Of a stretch of 25,387 bases of DNA, positions 1 to 6,918 are shown piece after piece (position 1 is the stretch's first letter; the number at the start of each line of letters is the position of its first letter). The stretch covers positions 1-25,387 of the forward strand of contig DATDRS010000189.1 in NCBI GenBank assembly GCA_035291605.1, written 5' to 3'. The notes under the pieces were generated by a model. The model searched no databases. It was not told the origin of the DNA and saw only the letters and a list, made by a program, of their open reading frames with translations. Source of the stretch: DATDRS01 sp035291605 (lineage in GTDB: Bacteria > Chloroflexota > Anaerolineae > Anaerolineales > UBA6663). A program made the translations under genes and the position numbers.

Positions 1-615
1 CATGTCGCCGTCCATGTCGCGGTGATAGCCCTGCTCCATCCAGCGTTCCACAAAGGTATCGCCGGGGCACACGGCGTTGATGCGGATGCCTTCCCGGGCG
101 TGGTCAACCGCCATCGCGCGCGTCATTTGCACCACCGCGCCCTTCGAGGCGCAGTAAGCGACCGAATTGCGCCCGGCGACTAGCCCCCAGTCGGAGGCGT
201 TGTTCACGATCACCCCGCCGCCCTGGGCGCGCATGACCGGAATGACGATCTTGCTCATCCGCCACACGCCCGTCACGTTGAGCAGCAGAGTCTCGGCCCA
301 ATCTTCTTCGGTCGTGTTTTCGGCGGTGCCGCCCGTGACGACGCCGGCGTTGTTGAACAGAACGTCAATGCGCCTGAAGGCAAGCAGCGTCTCGTCCACC
401 GAGCGCCGGCAGTCCTCCAGCCGGGTGTGGTCGGCGCAGATGTACTGGGCCTCGCCGCCCTGCGCCTGGATTTTGTCTACGAGCGCTTCGCCCTTGTCTT
501 TTCTCCGCCCGGTGAAGGCCACGCGGGCGCCCTCGGCGGCGAACAGCCGCGCCGTCTCTCTACCAATGCCGGAGGTGCCGCCGGTGATCAGCGCAACTTT
601 ATCAAATAATCTCAT
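1..615 (-). CDS. Short-chain dehydrogenase/reductase (SDR), 3' end cut by window edge
   Basis: This is a classical SDR oxidoreductase using NAD(P)H on an unidentified alcohol or ketone. The first 205 residues are visible and the C-terminus lies outside the window. The nucleotide-binding motif TGGTSGIG is at residues 11-18, NNAG at 88-91, and the catalytic tetrad is complete (N113, S141, Y154, K158 in YCASK). The CPG motif after the active site is also present. Arg37-Arg38 at the end of the second strand could favour NADPH, but this is a guess. The ATG is supported by AGGAG five bases upstream. It lies 48 bp downstream of sppA on the same strand and may be read with it, although a heptamer tract sits between them. 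The family is certain and the substrate cannot be deduced. Confidence 0.93.
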   Translation of the reverse strand, partial: MRLFDKVALITGGTSGIGRETARLFAAEGARVAFTGRRKDKGEALVDKIQAQGGEAQYICADHTRLEDCRRSVDETLLAFRRIDVLFNNAGVVTGGTAENTTEEDWAETLLLNVTGVWRMSKIVIPVMRAQGGGVIVNNASDWGLVAGRNSVAYCASKGAVVQMTRAMAVDHAREGIRINAVCPGDTFVERWMEQGYHRDMDGDM

Positions 616-627
616 AGGAACTCCTGG

Positions 628-662
628 CGCGGCTTAAGGTGTAAGGCGCAAGGCTGAGCCGT
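628..662. repeat. Heptamer-phased tract between sppA and SDR gene
   Basis: Five consecutive 7-base units fill most of the 48-bp gap, with neighbouring units such as TAAGGTG and TAAGGCG. The period is visible by eye and the units differ by one to three bases. It resembles the other heptamer tracts in this window in period but not in unit sequence. No function is assigned. Confidence 0.6.
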
Positions 663-663
663 G

Positions 664-1710
664 TTACTGTCCAATCCACCTCAGCGACACCGTTGGATGG
701 CCGACAAAGTTCATCATCTCCGCCAGCGAGGGAAGGAGTGAGCGCTGCGCTGCGGATTGTGAGAGCAGTTCAAACAGCGCGGGGCGTTCTCTGTATTCGA
801 TGATACGCGGTTCGCCGGAGATCCCGCCCAACTCGGCGGCCTTGTTCACGGCGTCTTCCTCGTAGCCCAGTTGGTCAACCAGCTTCAACTCCAGCGCCTG
901 CCGCCCGGTGTAGACGCCGCCATCGGCCAAAGGCCGCACCGCCTCGACCGTCAGGCCGCGTCCCTCCGCCACGATTTGCACGAAACTTTCGTAAATTTCA
1001 TCAATCGTCTTTTGCCAGTATTGCCTTTCGGCCTCGGTCATCTCCCGGTAGGGCGAGCCGAAGTCCTTGCGCGGGCCGGAGGTGATGACGACGAACTCCA
1101 CGCCCACTTTATCCAGCAGGCCCTCGGCACTGGGGAACTCGCTGATCACGCCGATAGAGCCGGTGAGCGAGTGGGGATTAGCGATGATCCAATCGGCGGC
1201 CATGCTGATGTAGTAGCCGCCGCTTGCCGCGAGGTCGCCCATCACCACCACAATCGGTTTCCCTGCTCCCCGGAGCGCGTGGTAAATCACGTCCGAGGCC
1301 ACCACCCCGCCGCCGGGGCTGTTGACGGCGAGGAGGATGGCTTTCACATCGTCGTCGTCTTTGGCCTTTTCGATATTCTTGAGGATGGTCTTGGTCCCGG
1401 CGGTGGCGCCGGTATTAAATGGGTCGCTTTCCCCGGAGGCGATGACGCCCTCCACGCGGATGATCGCGACCGCCGGGCCAGAAGCGCTGCTCGAGGCGGG
1501 AAAGTCGAACGACGACGTCCCGGAACCGGCCGAGAGAATCTGCAGGGCGAGGGCAGAGACGATGATCAGCCCATAGCAGGCCAGCACGGGCAGCGCAAAG
1601 CCGGTGAACATCACAACGAACATGCGCCAGAAAGTTGGGTTTTCGGCGCGGGGGGTGGGCGGGGACGAGGGGGGGAGCGGCGTAGGGTTAGGGGAGGTTT
1701 CGGGGGTCAT
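664..1710 (-). CDS. sppA: Signal peptide peptidase SppA, 36K type (S49 family)
   Basis: This membrane-bound serine protease is expected to degrade cleaved signal peptides on the outer face of the membrane. The protein has 348 residues, about the length of the short SppA form with a single S49 domain. A proline-rich cytoplasmic head (1-26) is followed by a transmembrane segment at about 31-60. The protease domain follows, with NSPGGG at 130-135, catalytic Ser163 in GDLAASGGYYIS, and the general-base Lys215 in SGPRKDFGSP. The ATG is preceded by AGAAAGGA with a seven-base spacer. A promoter-like element lies just upstream, overlapping the end of the preceding gene. Family and catalytic dyad are clear, and no odd features were seen. 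Confidence 0.95.
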   Translation of the reverse strand: MTPETSPNPTPLPPSSPPTPRAENPTFWRMFVVMFTGFALPVLACYGLIIVSALALQILSAGSGTSSFDFPASSSASGPAVAIIRVEGVIASGESDPFNTGATAGTKTILKNIEKAKDDDDVKAILLAVNSPGGGVVASDVIYHALRGAGKPIVVVMGDLAASGGYYISMAADWIIANPHSLTGSIGVISEFPSAEGLLDKVGVEFVVITSGPRKDFGSPYREMTEAERQYWQKTIDEIYESFVQIVAEGRGLTVEAVRPLADGGVYTGRQALELKLVDQLGYEEDAVNKAAELGGISGEPRIIEYRERPALFELLSQSAAQRSLLPSLAEMMNFVGHPTVSLRWIGQ

Positions 1711-1746
1711 ACGGGCATCCTTTCTGCTCGACAGGAGATGACCCGT

Positions 1747-1778
1747 AGTATATACCCATCGGACTACTCGCCGGTCAC
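1747..1778 (-). promoter_or_regulatory. Possible promoter of sppA
   Basis: On the minus strand GTGACC and TATATA are separated by 18 bases, and TATACT overlaps the second box. The -35 box is a weak match and overlaps the 3' end of the upstream gene. The distance of about 35 bases to the sppA start fits. The assignment rests on sequence match alone. Confidence 0.4.
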
Positions 1779-2441
1779 GCCTGCGGCGGGCGCGTCGTGG
1801 AATTGCAGCCGGATGACTTTCTCCGGCAGTTTACATCGGCCGGACCCGATGAAGTAATACTCGACGCAGTTTTGCTTCCAGAAATGCCCGGAGGTGCCGG
1901 TCGCGTAGTAGGTGATCTCATCGCTGTTTTTAATGACCGCATAGGCTGCGCCTGTGCGATCGGGGTCGGCGAACAGCCCCAGGAAACCGCCATCCCCAGC
2001 GGGGCCGCGTTTGAATTTGTAGGCAAAGGTCCAGCGTCGGCCACCGTCCGTGCTGATATAGATCGCCGGCCGCAAATTCGTCCACGCGCACAGCGGGCAG
2101 TAAATCGAGCCTTGGGTATTGATCAAGAGGCCGAGATACAGGTAGCCCGCTTTGCGGTCAGCGGCGATATGGCCGTCACGGGTCCCAAAGGGCAACCCGG
2201 TTGAGGCCATGCGCACCCACACGCGCCCGGCATCGCGGCTGTGCCAGACGTGACCGCAGGCGAAGAGGTAGCGCTCCTGCAGACTGGCGGGGGAGACGGC
2301 CGCCCGGTTGAGATAGTCGCGCATATCGCAGCGCGTGAGGTACCACGCCGCACTGCCCAGCCCCAGGCAGAGCACAACCGCGCCGATCAATCCGGCGAGA
2401 ATGAAGCGGCGAGTGTAAGCAGGGGAGGCAAGATGGAACAT
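1764..2441 (-). CDS. Membrane-anchored Asp-box (BNR-like) protein, paralogue 1
   Basis: No named family was recognised. The 225-residue protein has a short basic N-terminus, one transmembrane segment (about 13-35) and an extracytoplasmic domain. The domain has two perfect Asp-box motifs (SxDxGxxW): S68-W75 and S130-W137 (STDGGRRW), plus a degenerate third at T181-W188. Asp boxes mark beta-hairpins in sialidase/BNR and related propeller folds, but a full propeller needs more repeats than are present. Seven cysteines (25, 38, 62, a CxxC at 115-118, 192, 203) are all conserved in the neighbouring paralogue, suggesting disulfides or metal binding. GGAGG five bases before the ATG fixes the start. 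About half of the roughly 210 aligned residues match the neighbour, so the pair arose by tandem duplication. Function is unknown. Confidence 0.85.
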   Translation of the reverse strand: MFHLASPAYTRRFILAGLIGAVVLCLGLGSAAWYLTRCDMRDYLNRAAVSPASLQERYLFACGHVWHSRDAGRVWVRMASTGLPFGTRDGHIAADRKAGYLYLGLLINTQGSIYCPLCAWTNLRPAIYISTDGGRRWTFAYKFKRGPAGDGGFLGLFADPDRTGAAYAVIKNSDEITYYATGTSGHFWKQNCVEYYFIGSGRCKLPEKVIRLQFHDAPAAGVTGE

Positions 2442-2519
2442 GGCGACCTCCGGCGGGGCGCGATAGGGCCTAACTCTACGGGCAGCTACTGACGCGCGCT
2501 TGGGATCAAGAGGGCCTTT

Positions 2520-2535
2520 GGGCCGTGCCCGGCCC
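2520..2535 (-). terminator. Short GC hairpin after Asp-box paralogue 2
   Basis: GGGCCG and CGGCCC form a six-base stem around a four-base loop, 15 bases past the stop of the 2550-3230 gene. No T-run follows, so termination is only a possibility. The rest of the 108-bp gap between the two paralogues shows no other clear element. Confidence 0.3.
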
Positions 2536-2549
2536 CTGTCTCTTGGGCC

Positions 2550-3230
2550 TTAAGGCTGATCGGTATCCATTGAAGGCGACCTCTCATGCCGGGCGCTTAG
2601 CAATTCGTCGGGCGGATCACAGCGCGGGATGGCGGGGTTTTCTTCCACACACGTCTTTTGCCACAGGCGCCCGGCCGTGTTGGTAGCGTAATAGGCCACC
2701 TCATCGCCTCGTTTGAGGATCACCCACGCTGCGCTCGCGTAGTCGGGATCCGCGTTGACGGCAAGGAACCAGGTATTGCCCATCGCACTGGGTTTGAATC
2801 TGTAAGCCAGCCTCCACTGGACGCCGCCGTCGTGGCTGATGTAGAGGGCCGGCTCCACTCTGACCCACGCGCAGCTCAGGCATTTGAGGTTCGGGGCAAG
2901 GCGCGGATTGGCGACGACGCCGAGGTAGAGCAGACCCGGCCGGCGATCCGCGGCGATGTGCGCGTCCCGCAGCCCGATAGGCAGTCCCCGAGCAGGCACT
3001 TGCGCCCACGCCCGGCCGCGATCCATGCTGCGCCAGACGTGACCGCAGGCAAAGAGATACATTTCCCGGGGATTAGCCGGCGAGGCCGCTGCCCGGTCGA
3101 GGTAGTCGCGCATATCGCACTGTGCGAGAGACCACGCCCAACTCCCCAGCGCCAGGCAGATCGTGGCCGCACCGATCACTCCAGCGGAGATGAATTTGCG
3201 AATGTCCAGGGAGGAGGCGAGTTGGAACAT
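2550..3230 (-). CDS. Membrane-anchored Asp-box (BNR-like) protein, paralogue 2
   Basis: This is the tandem paralogue of the 1764-2441 gene, with 226 residues and the same layout. It has a membrane anchor at about 13-35, then Asp boxes at S68-W75 (SMDRGRAW) and S132-W139 (SHDGGVQW), and a degenerate one at T183-W190. The cysteines at 25, 38, 62, 117, 120, 194 and 204 match those of the paralogue. A longer reading to an ATG at 3287 exists. The start at 3230 is preferred because GGAG sits five bases upstream and the N-terminus MFQLAS then aligns with MFHLAS of the sister protein. The 19 extra residues would be encoded by the inverted-repeat region. Divergence is greatest at the C-terminal tail. 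Both proteins probably act outside the membrane in ligand or protein binding; this is inference. Confidence 0.85.
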   Translation of the reverse strand: MFQLASSLDIRKFISAGVIGAATICLALGSWAWSLAQCDMRDYLDRAAASPANPREMYLFACGHVWRSMDRGRAWAQVPARGLPIGLRDAHIAADRRPGLLYLGVVANPRLAPNLKCLSCAWVRVEPALYISHDGGVQWRLAYRFKPSAMGNTWFLAVNADPDYASAAWVILKRGDEVAYYATNTAGRLWQKTCVEENPAIPRCDPPDELLSARHERSPSMDTDQP

Positions 3231-3243
3231 CCTGTCTCCGGCA

Positions 3244-3300
3244 CGGTGACGGGGGCGTGGGTCGGGTGACGAGATTGGCCCCGTCACCCGTCGCTCGTCA
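3244..3300. repeat. Inverted heptamer tract, possible terminator of the aminotransferase
   Basis: GGTGACGGGG (3245-3254) is the exact reverse complement of CCCCGTCACC (3279-3288), giving a ten-base stem with a 24-base loop. A second pair, GTGACGAG and CTCGTCAC, overlaps it. Both arms are built of 7-base units (for example CCCGTCA, CCCGTCG), and the last unit includes the aminotransferase stop codon. No T-run follows. It may end transcription or stabilise the 3' end. Confidence 0.6.
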
Positions 3301-4578
3301 CGCGGCGCTTTTCAATGCGCTTTCAAACATCCCCAGCGCATCTTTCACCTGCGCCTCGTTGACGGTCAGCGGCGGTATCCAGCGGATCGTATTGTCGTAA
3401 GCGCCGCAGGTCAGCAGCAGCAAGCCTTCTGCGAGAGCGGCCTTGATCACCCCCTTGGCCCGATCGGTCCACGGCTCGCGCGCGGCGCCATCCTGGCGGG
3501 TGAACTCGGTGGCGACCATCAGGCCCAGGCCGCGCACGTCGCCGATCTCAGGATGCTCTTCCTGCAGCTTGCGCAGGCCGGTCATCAGCACCGCGCCCAT
3601 CTTGCGCGCGTTCTCCGGCAGGCCTTCTTCTTTCATGACTTGAATCGTCGCCACGGCCGCGGCGCACGCGACGGCGTTCCCGCCGTAAGTGCCGCCGTGC
3701 GAGCCGGGAATCCACTTGCTCATCAGGGCGCGCGAGGCGGCCAGGCCGGAGAGCGGCAGGCCCGAGGCCAGCCCCTTCGCCAGAGTGATCACGTCCGGTA
3801 CGATGCCGTAGTGCTCGAACCCGAACCATTGGCCCGTGCGTCCGAAGCCCGACTGTATTTCGTCGGCGATGAGCAGGATGCCGTAGTGATCGCACAGCTC
3901 GCGGAGCTCCTGCATAAAGCGCGCGGGCGGCGGGACGTAACCGCCCTCGCCCAGCACCGACTCGATGACGATAGCCGCCGTCTCCTCCGGCGCCGTCTGC
4001 GATTTGAGCAGGAGTTTAAGCTCCTTCAGGCAGTAATCCACGGTGGTTTGCTCGTCCCAGCCATACTTGTAGGCGTAGGGAAACGGCGCGACGAAGATGC
4101 CGGGGACAAGCGGCTGGTAGCCGATCCGGTAGATGGTCTTGGAGGTCGTCATCGCCATTGTCAGGTGCGTGCGCCCGTGGAAAGAACCTTGAAAGACAAT
4201 GAGGTTGGGTCGCCGGGTGGCCTGCTTGGCGAGCTTGACCGCCCCTTCCAGGATTTCCGCGCCCGAATTGGAGAAGTAATACGAATCCAGTTGGAGCGGC
4301 AGGATGGAGGCCAGCTCGTGCGTGAGTTCAATCAACGGGAGGTGATAGACGATGTTGGCCTGCCCGTGCAGGAGCCTGGCCGCCTGTTCCTGAATGGCTT
4401 TGACGACTTTGGGGTGCGCGTGGCCGGTGTTTGTCACGCCGATGCCGCACGTGAAGTCGAGCAGTTTGCGCCCATCGGTCGTGTACAGATACGCGCCCTC
4501 GCCGCGCTCGGCGACGAGCATCTCAGGGACCGCGCGCCCCCAGATGGGGGAGATGTGGGAGGTGTCGAGGGTGGGCAT
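3298..4578 (-). CDS. Class III aminotransferase (GABA/ornithine/diamine type)
   Basis: This PLP enzyme moves an amino group from an omega-amino compound (GABA, ornithine, putrescine or lysine type) to 2-oxoglutarate or pyruvate in the cytoplasm. Its 426 residues are full family length. Visible motifs are SGAE at 105-108 (cofactor phosphate), FHGRT at 133-137, and DEIQSGFGRTG at 239-249 with the aspartate that contacts the PLP ring nitrogen. Lys268 in TLAKGLASGLPLSG forms the Schiff base. AAAGGA seven bases upstream supports the ATG. The nearest relatives in motif style are 4-aminobutyrate and acetylornithine aminotransferases, but substrate cannot be settled by reading. The aldehyde dehydrogenase relic at 6651 and the polyamine importer at 9417-13729 make an amine-catabolic role plausible. 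Confidence 0.92.
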   Translation of the reverse strand: MPTLDTSHISPIWGRAVPEMLVAERGEGAYLYTTDGRKLLDFTCGIGVTNTGHAHPKVVKAIQEQAARLLHGQANIVYHLPLIELTHELASILPLQLDSYYFSNSGAEILEGAVKLAKQATRRPNLIVFQGSFHGRTHLTMAMTTSKTIYRIGYQPLVPGIFVAPFPYAYKYGWDEQTTVDYCLKELKLLLKSQTAPEETAAIVIESVLGEGGYVPPPARFMQELRELCDHYGILLIADEIQSGFGRTGQWFGFEHYGIVPDVITLAKGLASGLPLSGLAASRALMSKWIPGSHGGTYGGNAVACAAAVATIQVMKEEGLPENARKMGAVLMTGLRKLQEEHPEIGDVRGLGLMVATEFTRQDGAAREPWTDRAKGVIKAALAEGLLLLTCGAYDNTIRWIPPLTVNEAQVKDALGMFESALKSAA

Positions 4579-4629
4579 GGGATGTCCTTTGAGGCAGGGA
4601 GGGGTGGGAAATCAGAGAAATGAGGGAAC

Positions 4630-5085
4630 TCAAGGATCAGCTTTCTTTTCTTCCGCCTCGGCCTTCTCTTTTCCCTCTGGATCTCTTTCCCGCGCTTCCA
4701 TCTCCTCCTCCACCATCGGCCAGATCAGCAGGAGAAACGCCGCCCCGCCGTGGGCGTAGGAAGTCATCTCGACGACCTGGCCCAAATACTCGTCGGCCGC
4801 CAGCGGCCTATGGCGGAAGAACTTGCCGTCGCCGTCCACCGAACCCAGGTATTCGTCGGCCGCCATCGGCTTGTGGCGATAGACCTTGCCGCTGTCGAGC
4901 ATCACCTGGCCTACGTATTTATCCGGCCCGAGACGGGCTTCGTAAATCTTGCCGGTGTCGAGCTCCACCCGGCCCACGTATTTGTCCGGGCCGAAGCGGC
5001 TCTCGTACACTTTGCCATCGGCTTCCACGCGGCCGAGCAGTGCATCCGGGGCAAGCGGGCGTTGGAAGTAAACTTTGTGGCTCAT
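4630..5085 (-). CDS. Small protein of five 21-residue repeats with charged tail
   Basis: No named family was recognised with confidence. The 151-residue protein opens with four full repeats and a partial fifth, each about 21 residues (5-25, 26-46, 47-67, 68-88, 89-104). The pattern is roughly [VI]Y-x(2)-[RK]-x(3)-DKYVG-x-V-x(3)-GK. Alternating aromatic and small residues around glycine suggest a beta-hairpin per repeat, as in beta-flower, MORN-like or propeller-like folds. A short hydrophobic stretch (114-125) and an acidic/lysine tail (126-151) follow. The ATG overlaps the stop of the molybdoenzyme gene (ATGA), and its Shine-Dalgarno sequence ACAGGAG lies inside that gene, so translation is probably coupled. 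It may be a partner or scaffold of the molybdoenzyme, which is inference. There is no signal peptide. Confidence 0.82.
   Translation of the reverse strand: MSHKVYFQRPLAPDALLGRVEADGKVYESRFGPDKYVGRVELDTGKIYEARLGPDKYVGQVMLDSGKVYRHKPMAADEYLGSVDGDGKFFRHRPLAADEYLGQVVEMTSYAHGGAAFLLLIWPMVEEEMEARERDPEGKEKAEAEEKKADP
4774..5073 (-). repeat. Imperfect 63-bp tandem repeat inside the repeat-protein gene
   Basis: Units lie at 5011-5073, 4948-5010, 4885-4947, 4822-4884 and partly at 4774-4821. The similarity is partly visible in DNA: TCGTCGGCCGCCA recurs 63 bases apart near 4790 and 4853. The repeat is therefore fairly recent or kept by constraint. Confidence 0.8.
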
Positions 5086-6623
5086 TGCATGATCTCCTGT
5101 TCTACGCGCACTGTGATTTTGTGATAACCCGTCGCGCCGTTGGGAAACGCCTCGGCCGTGCGGGTGGATTGGAGCTTGCCCATGCCATCGGTAGCGCGGA
5201 CGATGAGGCGATGCTGGCCGGGGCCGGCCTTAAGCGTAACGCGCCACACGACCCACGTTAACGGCGAGAGTTCCGACTTGCGTTCGGCTTCAGCCCAGTC
5301 GCCCTCGCCTACACGCACTTCCACTTTGCTGATCCCGCGGGCGCCCGCGTAGGCGATGCCGCCCGCTTCCAGCTCCCCCGCCCCAATCGAGCGCGCGACG
5401 TCGATCACCGAAGTGGCCCGCACCCACGCCGCATCGCTCCAGCCGCGCTGCTCCCAGAAACCCAAATAGTCATCGGCCACCGCCTCAATTTTGGTGATCC
5501 ATTTTGGATTCTTCATCCCGTAGCGATGGGGGGCAAATAGCCGAACCGGGAAGCCGTGCTCGGGGAGCAGCGCGGCTCCGCCCATGGCATAGCACAGTCG
5601 CGTGTCCGGATCGAGCGCAGCCTCCAACGGGAGTGACTCGCTGTAGCCATCCGCACAGACGAACTTAATTTCTGCCGTTCCGGGGTTGGGCCGGGCGAGC
5701 GCCAGGACGTCGCGCAGAGCGACTCCGGTGAAAAGCGTTGTGCTGATCAAGTCGCCGCCGACGCGGTTCGAGATGCATTCGAGCGTGGCGTAGAAGCTTT
5801 CGGAGGGCAAGGTGGTGAGATTGGCGTAAGACAGCGTGACCGGCCTCTCGACCGCGCCTCTGAGTTCAAGCCGCCAGGTGTTGGCGTCAAGGCGCGGGGG
5901 ATCGAGTTTGATGTCCACGCGATAAAAGTCTGGAAGAGATGTGACTTCGGGTCGCGTGCCCTCGACGGGCGTGAAGCCATCGGAGGGTGCAGGGACAGCG
6001 CCGGGCGAGGCGGCGGTGGCCTCGGGGCGTTTCAATCCACGTCCTAATCCGAGGCCGAGCGCAGTAAGCGCGACGAGGCCGATCCCTAGTTGAGTGAGAA
6101 AATTGCGCCGCGCCGTGTCCACAGGACTCTGGGAGAGCGCGGCCCATTGGCGGGCGATGCAAATCAGCGCCGTGCCCCAGCACATGCACAGCGCCAAAGT
6201 CCAAAGGAGGCCGCCGAGATTCCAGCCTGCGAGCAGGCCGCTGGGCACAAGCAATAGCCACAGGCTGAAACCAGTCGCCGCGCCCCGCGCCGCGGCCCGC
6301 ACAGACAGCCGCCGGGCCAGCGCATCGTGAAGTGCGCCGAGCGCCGCCAGCACGACGAGCAGAAGGGCGACAGCCATCGCCGCTTGCAAGGACTTCGCGA
6401 GATCGTCCGTGTCTCCCAAGCGCCACGTTTGCAGTCCGCCGACGATCATTTCAAGCGCAGCGTTCACCACAGCGCCGGGCAACACGCGCACGACGAGGCC
6501 AAACAGGTCAAAGGGCGCGAAAGGCAAGCGCGCGGCTTGCCAGCCCAAATACATGATGGCCAGAAGCGGCACGCCGAGGCCGGCGCCAAAGATCGCGCTG
6601 TGGATGGATGCTGGCCGAATCAT
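5082..6623 (-). CDS. Membrane-anchored sulfite-oxidase-type molybdoenzyme with internal Tat motif
   Basis: This is a molybdopterin-dependent oxidoreductase of the sulfite oxidase/MsrP superfamily, 513 residues. The N-terminal third carries about four or five membrane segments (near 11-30, 43-63, 83-100, 117-135, 138-157). A twin-arginine sequence ARRNFLTQLG (171-180) follows, with a last hydrophobic stretch to about 195. The Moco domain spans about 230-390 and includes Cys283 in LECISNRVGG, the expected molybdenum ligand. HRYGMKNPKW at 366-375 is typical of the family. A C-terminal dimerisation-like domain covers about 400-510. The catalytic domain is probably exported and tethered, with electrons passing to an unknown membrane acceptor. 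No clear Shine-Dalgarno precedes the ATG at 6623, so the start is less sure. It is coupled to the downstream repeat protein, and moaA at 20446 belongs to the cofactor pathway. Confidence 0.9.
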   Translation of the reverse strand: MIRPASIHSAIFGAGLGVPLLAIMYLGWQAARLPFAPFDLFGLVVRVLPGAVVNAALEMIVGGLQTWRLGDTDDLAKSLQAAMAVALLLVVLAALGALHDALARRLSVRAAARGAATGFSLWLLLVPSGLLAGWNLGGLLWTLALCMCWGTALICIARQWAALSQSPVDTARRNFLTQLGIGLVALTALGLGLGRGLKRPEATAASPGAVPAPSDGFTPVEGTRPEVTSLPDFYRVDIKLDPPRLDANTWRLELRGAVERPVTLSYANLTTLPSESFYATLECISNRVGGDLISTTLFTGVALRDVLALARPNPGTAEIKFVCADGYSESLPLEAALDPDTRLCYAMGGAALLPEHGFPVRLFAPHRYGMKNPKWITKIEAVADDYLGFWEQRGWSDAAWVRATSVIDVARSIGAGELEAGGIAYAGARGISKVEVRVGEGDWAEAERKSELSPLTWVVWRVTLKAGPGQHRLIVRATDGMGKLQSTRTAEAFPNGATGYHKITVRVEQEIMQ

Positions 6624-6650
6624 GCCTGGAGGTAAGACCGGTGAGGTCTC

Positions 6651-6842
6651 TCACTCCTTCCCGTACGGATACCAATACGCCTTGTTTTCCATCTTGAAGT
6701 CCCAGTGCACATGCTTGGTCTCGCGAAACTCATCCAACCCCTCCTGCCCGAGCTCGCGCGCGCCGCCGGACATCTTCATCCCGCCGAACGGCCCCGCGTA
6801 ATTGTCGGTGAGCGGGTCGTGGATCCACACCGTCCCTGCCTT
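6651..6842 (-). pseudogene. 3' remnant of an aldehyde dehydrogenase gene
   Basis: The last 60 or so codons read as a typical aldehyde dehydrogenase C-terminus: AGTVWIHDPLTDNYAG, then PFGGMKMSGGARELGQEG, then a DEFRETKHVHW ending before the stop at 6651. A full enzyme has close to 480-500 residues. Everything upstream, including the catalytic Cys and Glu, is gone. The frame stays open a little further (an ATG exists at 6971), but the extra sequence is not ALDH-like and overlaps the aldo/keto reductase gene. The break coincides with a hairpin and a repeated 9-mer. The motif style suits betaine-aldehyde or aminobutyraldehyde dehydrogenases. Its stop lies 27 bp before the molybdoenzyme start. Confidence 0.85.
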
Positions 6843-6850
6843 TGCAGGGA
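6833..6850. repeat. Perfect hairpin at the ALDH breakpoint
   Basis: TCCCTGC and GCAGGGA form a seven-base stem with a four-base loop exactly where similarity to aldehyde dehydrogenase stops. The 9-mer CGTCCCTGC at 6831-6839 recurs at 6897-6905. The region between them may be the scar of a rearrangement. Confidence 0.55.
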
Positions 6851-6873
6851 GCCGGGGGAAAGGGTGATTGATT

Positions 6874-6908
6874 CTCCCCTGGTCTCTGCGCCCTGGCGTC
6901 CCTGCATT
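6874..6908. repeat. Heptamer-phased C/T-rich tract
   Basis: Five 7-base units run between the ALDH remnant and the aldo/keto reductase stop, with neighbouring units such as CTCCCCT and GGTCTCT. The period matches other intergenic tracts in the window. Confidence 0.5.
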
Positions 6909-6918
6909 TTTCAAAGCC

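Noticed and set aside
4774..5073. Non-coding minisatellite
   Set aside because: The 63-bp units keep the reading frame and conserve protein residues while third positions vary, so the repeat is a coding one.
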